Source of the DNA: Chromatiales bacterium
Lineage (GTDB): Bacteria > Pseudomonadota > Gammaproteobacteria > Chromatiales > Chromatiaceae
Assembly (NCBI GenBank): GCA_022360595.1
Contig: JAKSCN010000671.1
Location: 1 to 9,657 of the forward strand
Length of the DNA: 9,657 bases
Direction: 5' to 3'
This document shows positions 6,252-9,657 of this stretch, piece by piece (the stretch's first letter is position 1; each line of letters starts with the position of its first letter). The position numbers and the translations under genes are program-made. Below the pieces are notes generated by a model that saw nothing but the letters and a program-made list of their open reading frames with translations, did not search any database and was not told the origin of the DNA.

Positions 6252-6834
6252 AATAGCTAAAGGCCCATGACCAGTTAAGGAAGTTACTTCGGCGTAATTT
6301 CAAGATAATTGGATTAGATCTTCTTGTCCGCCACCAAAATTTTAACAACCATGGTTAAATGGATAAAGCCAAGCTAATCAGGATCTTCTTGATAACAGCT
6401 ATTTGACTTCGTGTTCGATCAGCAGAACCAAGGCATCTTAGCCCATAAAATTCTCACCCTCACCCAGACCGATCACCAACGGACTACCTGCACGGGTCAC
6501 CACAATACGCTAATCATCATCGGGGCTGGCTGCCGCCAAGGCATAGGCGCCAGTAAGTGAACGATCACTTCGGCATTGGTTTCCGAAACTGGTCCGGCGG
6601 GCTACAGATTTCAGCCCGGGGAGGGGAAATAAACAGAGAAACGTACTGGCCTCTACGCTATTTCTCAGTTTGTAATGAGTGGATCCAGCCCGGTTCCGTG
6701 TCAAAAGATACTTTCAAATCAGAATGTCAATCTTTCCAAAAGAAGGGAACTATTCAGTTTCGGTAGAGCCTCTTGAATTGAGCGGATGATATTTTTCACT
6801 GATAAATATCCCCATCTAGATCGTTGCGATTGAC
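6252..6834. other. 583-bp gap with decayed sequence
   Basis: The only recognisable content is the glmS remnant at 6399-6592. The rest shows a 10-bp direct repeat (GATCTTCTTG at about 6317 and 6382) and a palindrome, AACCATGGTT, near 6347. Bases 6600-6834 hold no gene I recognise and no convincing promoter for the downstream kinase gene. Confidence 0.5.
6399..6592 (-). pseudogene. glmS: Decayed glmS fragment (glutaminase domain of glucosamine-6-phosphate synthase)
   Basis: Read on the minus strand from 6592, one frame gives SETNAEVIVHL, matching GlmS SETDTEVIAHL. From about 6560 a different frame gives LTGAYALAAASPDDD, then a TAG stop at 6512-6510, then RIVVTRAGSPLVIGLGEGENFMG, a TAA stop at 6440-6438, and DALVLL. 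This matches the GlmS stretch RGAYG..SRHPDTLLAARSGSPLVIGLGMGENFIASDQLALL. About 30 residues that normally separate the two blocks are missing. The fragment therefore has an internal deletion with a frame change and two in-frame stops. It covers only part of the glutamine amidotransferase domain, with no catalytic N-terminal cysteine or sugar-isomerase domain. A working glmS must exist elsewhere, because the enzyme is needed for cell-wall synthesis. Confidence 0.8.
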
Positions 6835-8196
6835 TTGAAAAATCAGTTCTCGATTTCAAACTGGAACTTCCAGAGGTCAGATGACGTTTTGGCTAGAGAG
6901 ACGTCCCTTCCGATCCATAGGGCAAACCGTTTACTGCAACTCGGTCGTCTTATTGGGCGCATTGCCGGCGAGATGGTCAGCGAGGGCGCGAGATCTATAG
7001 CAGCCGGAGAACCATTGAGGGCAGCCGATTTGCTGCTGACACCGACCAATGCCCGACATCTGGTGCGTCGGCTCGCAGAAATGCGCGGTGCAGTGATGAA
7101 GGTCGGGCAATTGCTCTCGATGGAGGCCGGCGATTACCTGCCCCCCGAACTGACCCAGATTCTATCTACCCTGCGCGAGAACGCTGACCCAATGCCGCTG
7201 GGTCAGGTAGCGAAGGTGCTGGAAGGAGCCTGGGGTAAAGGTTGGGAAAATGCATTCAAACGGTTTTCTTTCACACCTCTCGCGGCCGCTTCCATCGGGC
7301 AGGTGCATGAAGCCACAACCAAGGATGCGCGGCATCTCGCAATCAAAGTGCAGTATCCCGGTGTTCGAAAAAGCATCGACAGCGACGTCGATAATGTTTC
7401 AGCTCTGTTTAAGCTTTTGCACTTGGTTCCGAGCGATTACGACATTTCAACGCTGCTCGATGAAGCCAAGCAGCAACTCCATCTGGAAGCGGATTATTGC
7501 GCTGAGGCGGAAAGCATTGCTGAGTACAGTACCCTCATTGGGGACGACGCCAACTTCAATCTACCAACGGTGGATGAGTCACTAACTACCCCTAACGTAC
7601 TCACAATGTCCTTCGTTCCCGGTGTTCCCATCGAAACCCTCAACGATGCTCCACGCAGCGTCCGTAATCAAGTCGCGACACGGCTGCTGGGCCTGGTCTT
7701 AAAAGAGGTTTTCGAATGGGGCCTGGTACAGACCGACGCTAATTTTGGTAACTACCGCTACGAATCCGAGCAAGGCCGTATCGGACTGCTTGATTTCGGT
7801 GCCACGCGCCACTACTCACCTGAATTGGTTGATGCCTTTCAACATCTGATGGGAGCGGCCGCAATGGGGAATATTTCTGCTATCGAGAGCCGTGCAGTAG
7901 AGTTGGGTTATTTGCGAGCCGATGAGGCCGCGCCTTACCGTCAAGCGATGTGCGAAATGATCTGCGCGGTTGCCGAGCCTATGCGACACCAGGGCCTGTT
8001 TGATTTCGGCACCTCTGACCTGTCGATGCGCGTCGCGGAGCAGGCTGTAGCCCTGAGACTCAATCAGCGTTACATGCATCTGCCGCCCACCGACGTGCTA
8101 TTTCTGCACCGGAAGTTCGGAGGCACTTATCTGCTTTGTGCCCGCCTGAGGGCACAAGTCAATGTGAGCAGTCTGATCGCACCGTACATTCAATAA
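6835..8196 (+). CDS. ABC1/UbiB/COQ8-family atypical kinase
   Basis: The 453 residues from a TTG at 6835 carry the family's motifs. They are the KxGQ inhibitory motif MKVGQLLSMEAGDYLPPEL at 88-106, the Ala-rich nucleotide loop PLAAASIGQVHEA at 148-160, and the ATP-binding Lys171 in AIKVQYPGV. The catalytic loop QTDANFGNY at 299-307 has Asp301 and Asn306, and the metal-binding LLDFG is at 318-322. The loop has Ala where Pro is usual (QTDPNFGN). Members support ubiquinone synthesis or other lipid metabolism through ATPase rather than protein-kinase activity. The UbiB C-terminal membrane helices are not obvious, so this is closer to the soluble ADCK3/COQ8-like group. The start is uncertain: TTG 6835 has no Shine-Dalgarno, TTG 6889 fits family length, and the best ATG with AGAGG (6881) is out of frame by one base. 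It converges with a TetR-fold gene 23 bp away. Confidence 0.9.
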   Translation: MKNQFSISNWNFQRSDDVLARETSLPIHRANRLLQLGRLIGRIAGEMVSEGARSIAAGEPLRAADLLLTPTNARHLVRRLAEMRGAVMKVGQLLSMEAGDYLPPELTQILSTLRENADPMPLGQVAKVLEGAWGKGWENAFKRFSFTPLAAASIGQVHEATTKDARHLAIKVQYPGVRKSIDSDVDNVSALFKLLHLVPSDYDISTLLDEAKQQLHLEADYCAEAESIAEYSTLIGDDANFNLPTVDESLTTPNVLTMSFVPGVPIETLNDAPRSVRNQVATRLLGLVLKEVFEWGLVQTDANFGNYRYESEQGRIGLLDFGATRHYSPELVDAFQHLMGAAAMGNISAIESRAVELGYLRADEAAPYRQAMCEMICAVAEPMRHQGLFDFGTSDLSMRVAEQAVALRLNQRYMHLPPTDVLFLHRKFGGTYLLCARLRAQVNVSSLIAPYIQ

Positions 8197-8207
8197 TCAA
8201 TTCCAAT

Positions 8208-8220
8208 AAACCTGGGGTTT
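8208..8220. terminator. Small hairpin between convergent genes
   Basis: AAACC-tgg-GGTTT is a perfect 5-bp inverted repeat in the 23-bp gap between the kinase and the TetR-like gene. It ends in T residues on the plus strand and in T residues after AAACCCC on the minus strand. It could be a weak bidirectional terminator. Confidence 0.35.
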
Positions 8221-8840
8221 CAACGTGTCTCGGGAGAGAACCAGAATTTGGCGGCCCGTTCTGCTTCTGTCAGGAGCTCTGAAAGCCGGGAATACGCTTG
8301 GGTCTGTTGGGGACTTTCATCACGACACCACGCCCGCAAAGTTGCCAGAAAAATCCCCGTAAGTGCGAGCTCCTCAAGCTGTCTGCGACGACCACTGGCA
8401 TGCAGCCCGGCCGCGTCGCGCCACAATTGAACCAAACGTGACAAATCAAAGACCATGGGCACCCAATGGTGGATGTGGGGCGGATGAAGCTTTGCCCCTA
8501 ACATCTGAGCAGTTACCTGGTGGTATGGCGCAAGTGCTTCAAACCAGCGCCAAATAATGAACTCCAGACGCTCCTTGACCGGCAAAGTCTCAATAATCTC
8601 GAACTCTGAGGAAAGCATGGCCTCCAGCGCCTGTGAAAACCAGGCATCGGCAATGGCGTTAGTATCTGCATAATAGCGGCGAACACCATTAACGGACATA
8701 CCACAACGTTTCGCCAACTCTACAAGACTGAGGTCGTACCAGTTATCTTGCTCGCACGCCATCTCCAACGCGACATCGAGTATGCGACTAGCTTCCAAAG
8801 CCTGCGAGTTCTTCTTTGTGTTTTTGAAGCTCTCGTTCAT
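8220..8840 (-). CDS. TetR-fold protein resembling COQ9
   Basis: This protein has 206 residues from the ATG at 8840, which follows GGATGG at a suitable distance. In-frame ATG 8852 and TTG 8855 lack a Shine-Dalgarno. The N-terminal part has RILDVALEMACEQDNWYDLS, then the helix-turn-helix LVELAKRCGMSVNGVRRYYA and DAWFSQALEAM, a TetR pattern. The C-terminal half recalls the COQ9 ubiquinone-synthesis family from memory. Matching elements are a LxPYH turn, AQMLGAKLHPPHI, LWRDAAGL, a following basic RRRQLEELALTGIFLATLRAW segment, then RDESPQ and a final helical stretch with EAERAAKFW. COQ9 is a TetR-derived lipid-binding protein that works in the same complex as COQ8, an ABC1 protein. This gene's neighbour is an ABC1 kinase. 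It could instead be an ordinary TetR repressor of the kinase gene or of itself, as an inverted repeat lies at its start. The TetR fold is firm; the COQ9 link is an inference. Confidence 0.75.
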   Translation of the reverse strand: MNESFKNTKKNSQALEASRILDVALEMACEQDNWYDLSLVELAKRCGMSVNGVRRYYADTNAIADAWFSQALEAMLSSEFEIIETLPVKERLEFIIWRWFEALAPYHQVTAQMLGAKLHPPHIHHWVPMVFDLSRLVQLWRDAAGLHASGRRRQLEELALTGIFLATLRAWCRDESPQQTQAYSRLSELLTEAERAAKFWFSPETR

Positions 8841-8849
8841 AACACCATC

Positions 8850-8870
8850 CATCAACAGGGATGTTTGATG
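8850..8870. promoter_or_regulatory. Possible TetR-type operator at the start of the TetR-fold gene
   Basis: CATCAA-cagggatgt-TTGATG has perfect 6-bp arms 9 bp apart, just upstream of the preferred start at 8840. The 21-bp size fits an autoregulatory TetR site. Its overlap with the alternative start at 8852 favours the shorter protein. Confidence 0.35.
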
Positions 8871-9624
8871 CCTTAACCACTATATCCACCAAGCTGCATG
8901 ATGGGGCAGAGTACGCCAATTGCAGAAATATCCTGATACTGCTGCGTTGGAGGAATTCAAATCCCTTGCCTGCTCATCTGCCAACCGGCCTCTTCCCAAC
9001 CGGAAATATCCCAAACACCCCTTGTGGTTAAGTATAGGGCACCTCAAAAAACTCAAGGCGCCTTGGGGCCTGTTAATACTTCCCAGGAAATGCGTCTCAG
9101 GTGTCATCTTGTAGAATTTTTTATTTGGGAATTTAAATTTCCCCTGATGCTGTGTGCAACCCGGCTGCGACACTTCGCAAGTACAAACAGGGAAACGGCC
9201 CTATTCCAATACGGAGCCATTTTTAAAACAGACGCTGGAGACAACCACCGCACCAATGAAAATGCCAAAGCTCCAGAAATAGCAAGCAGCTTCTTCTGAT
9301 ACGAGAAAAACAACTCTGTCACAGAAACATATATAACCTATTGATTCTATTCGGCCATTTGTGGCGGACTTTATTCCCGCTCAACACCCAAGGTTAGTGA
9401 GTAAAGATAATTAAGTCTGTTTTTTACATCATCATAATCTGTTGTTTTTTATACTTATAATTGTTAGTGAACTTCCATTTATGTCTGTTGCAAATTAGTT
9501 GGATTACATAATCGATTCTCCAGACATAAGCGAGCCTTATATATGAAGGTATAAAGAATCCCCACGAAGTACAATTACCCATAGGCATGTGAAGAATAAA
9601 AAACTGCATCTAGGTGAATGTTAC
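8871..9624. other. 754-bp gap without a recognisable gene
   Basis: Short open frames on both strands show no family motif and no good start signal. Visible structure comprises the palindrome and dispersed-repeat copy D (9054-9079), GGGAA-tttaaat-TTCCC (9128-9144), and a clearly AT-rich stretch from about 9300 to 9600. The AT-rich part may hold the promoter of the gene starting at 9625, but I cannot fix a -35/-10 pair. Confidence 0.45.
9054..9079 (+). repeat. Palindrome fused to dispersed repeat, copy D
   Basis: CAAGGC-GCCTTG (9054-9065) is a perfect 12-bp palindrome. It overlaps CCTTGGGGCC-TGTTAATAC (9061-9079), a diverged copy of the motif at 1672, 3421 and 5545, with three differences from copy B. 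Confidence 0.4.
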
Positions 9625-9657
9625 ATGAATGACAGCTTCCAGCCATCACCAGCCAAT
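9625..9657 (+). CDS. Start of an unidentified gene running off the right edge
   Basis: The ATG at 9625 opens MNDSFQPSPAN and stays open to the window end, 11 codons. It is preceded by AGGTGA (9612-9617) with a 7-nt gap, one of the best ribosome binding sites in the window, after 750 bases with no other good start. Too little is present to name a family. The first residues are polar and contain no signal peptide. Confidence 0.45.
   Translation, partial: MNDSFQPSPAN

Noticed and set aside
6399..6592. The glmS similarity as a Tn7 attachment site
   Set aside because: attTn7 lies at the 3' end of glmS, whereas this fragment comes from the N-terminal glutaminase domain. No Tn7 ends or transposition genes are seen.
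6557..6766. Plus-strand frame of 69 codons in the gap before the kinase gene
   Set aside because: It overlaps the glmS remnant antisense, has no ribosome binding site and shows no recognisable family.
9104..9322. Minus-strand frame with a hydrophobic, signal-peptide-like stretch (KKLLAISGALAFSL)
   Set aside because: It starts only at a GTG with no ribosome binding site, the hydrophobic part turns basic at once, and no family is recognisable. A neighbouring frame also gives a hydrophobic stretch, so this looks like chance.

Overview
The window looks like chromosomal DNA of a marine or salt-tolerant gammaproteobacterium. The evidence is gene content: 2-aminoethylphosphonate (2-AEP) use, a BCCT-type solute transporter, a MarR regulator of the EctR/CosR osmotic-stress type, and an ABC1-family kinase. 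I cannot name the species.

Layout. Bases 1-4617 carry four genes on the minus strand. In transcription order they are a KamA-like radical SAM aminomutase (4617-3448), a BCCT transporter (3349-1754), a GntR/UTRA regulator of the PhnR type (1642-920) and the start of phnW, 2-AEP:pyruvate transaminase (746 to the left edge). A divergent MarR gene (4949-5440, plus) faces the aminomutase across a 331-bp intergenic region rich in inverted repeats. Next come a Sel1-repeat exported protein (6251-5622, minus), a decayed glmS fragment (about 6592-6399, minus), an ABC1/UbiB-type kinase (6835-8196, plus) and a convergent TetR-fold protein (8840-8220, minus) that resembles COQ9. The last 750 bases have no recognisable gene until a new reading frame starts at 9625, with a good ribosome binding site, and runs off the right edge.

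Main points. (1) The aminomutase/MarR intergenic region contains TTATTAGT-GT-ACTAAATA (4822-4839), nearly the site I recall for EctR1, the MarR repressor of ectoine genes. It overlaps a plausible minus-strand promoter for the aminomutase. (2) The aminomutase keeps the radical SAM cysteines, the carboxylate-binding Arg and a candidate PLP lysine, but lacks both aspartates that clostridial lysine 2,3-aminomutase uses to hold the lysine side-chain amine. It probably acts on another amino acid. With the BCCT transporter and the EctR/CosR-type regulator this suggests, by inference, an osmotically regulated beta-amino-acid compatible-solute module. (3) A perfect HutC-type GntR operator (CTGGTGTATACCAG, 795-808) lies upstream of phnW and is the likely target of the neighbouring regulator. 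(4) An 18-20 bp motif, CCTAGGGYCTGTTAACAC, recurs in four intergenic gaps. (5) The kinase and the COQ9-like protein may form a COQ8/COQ9-like pair. I see no rRNA, tRNA, CRISPR array or complete insertion sequence.
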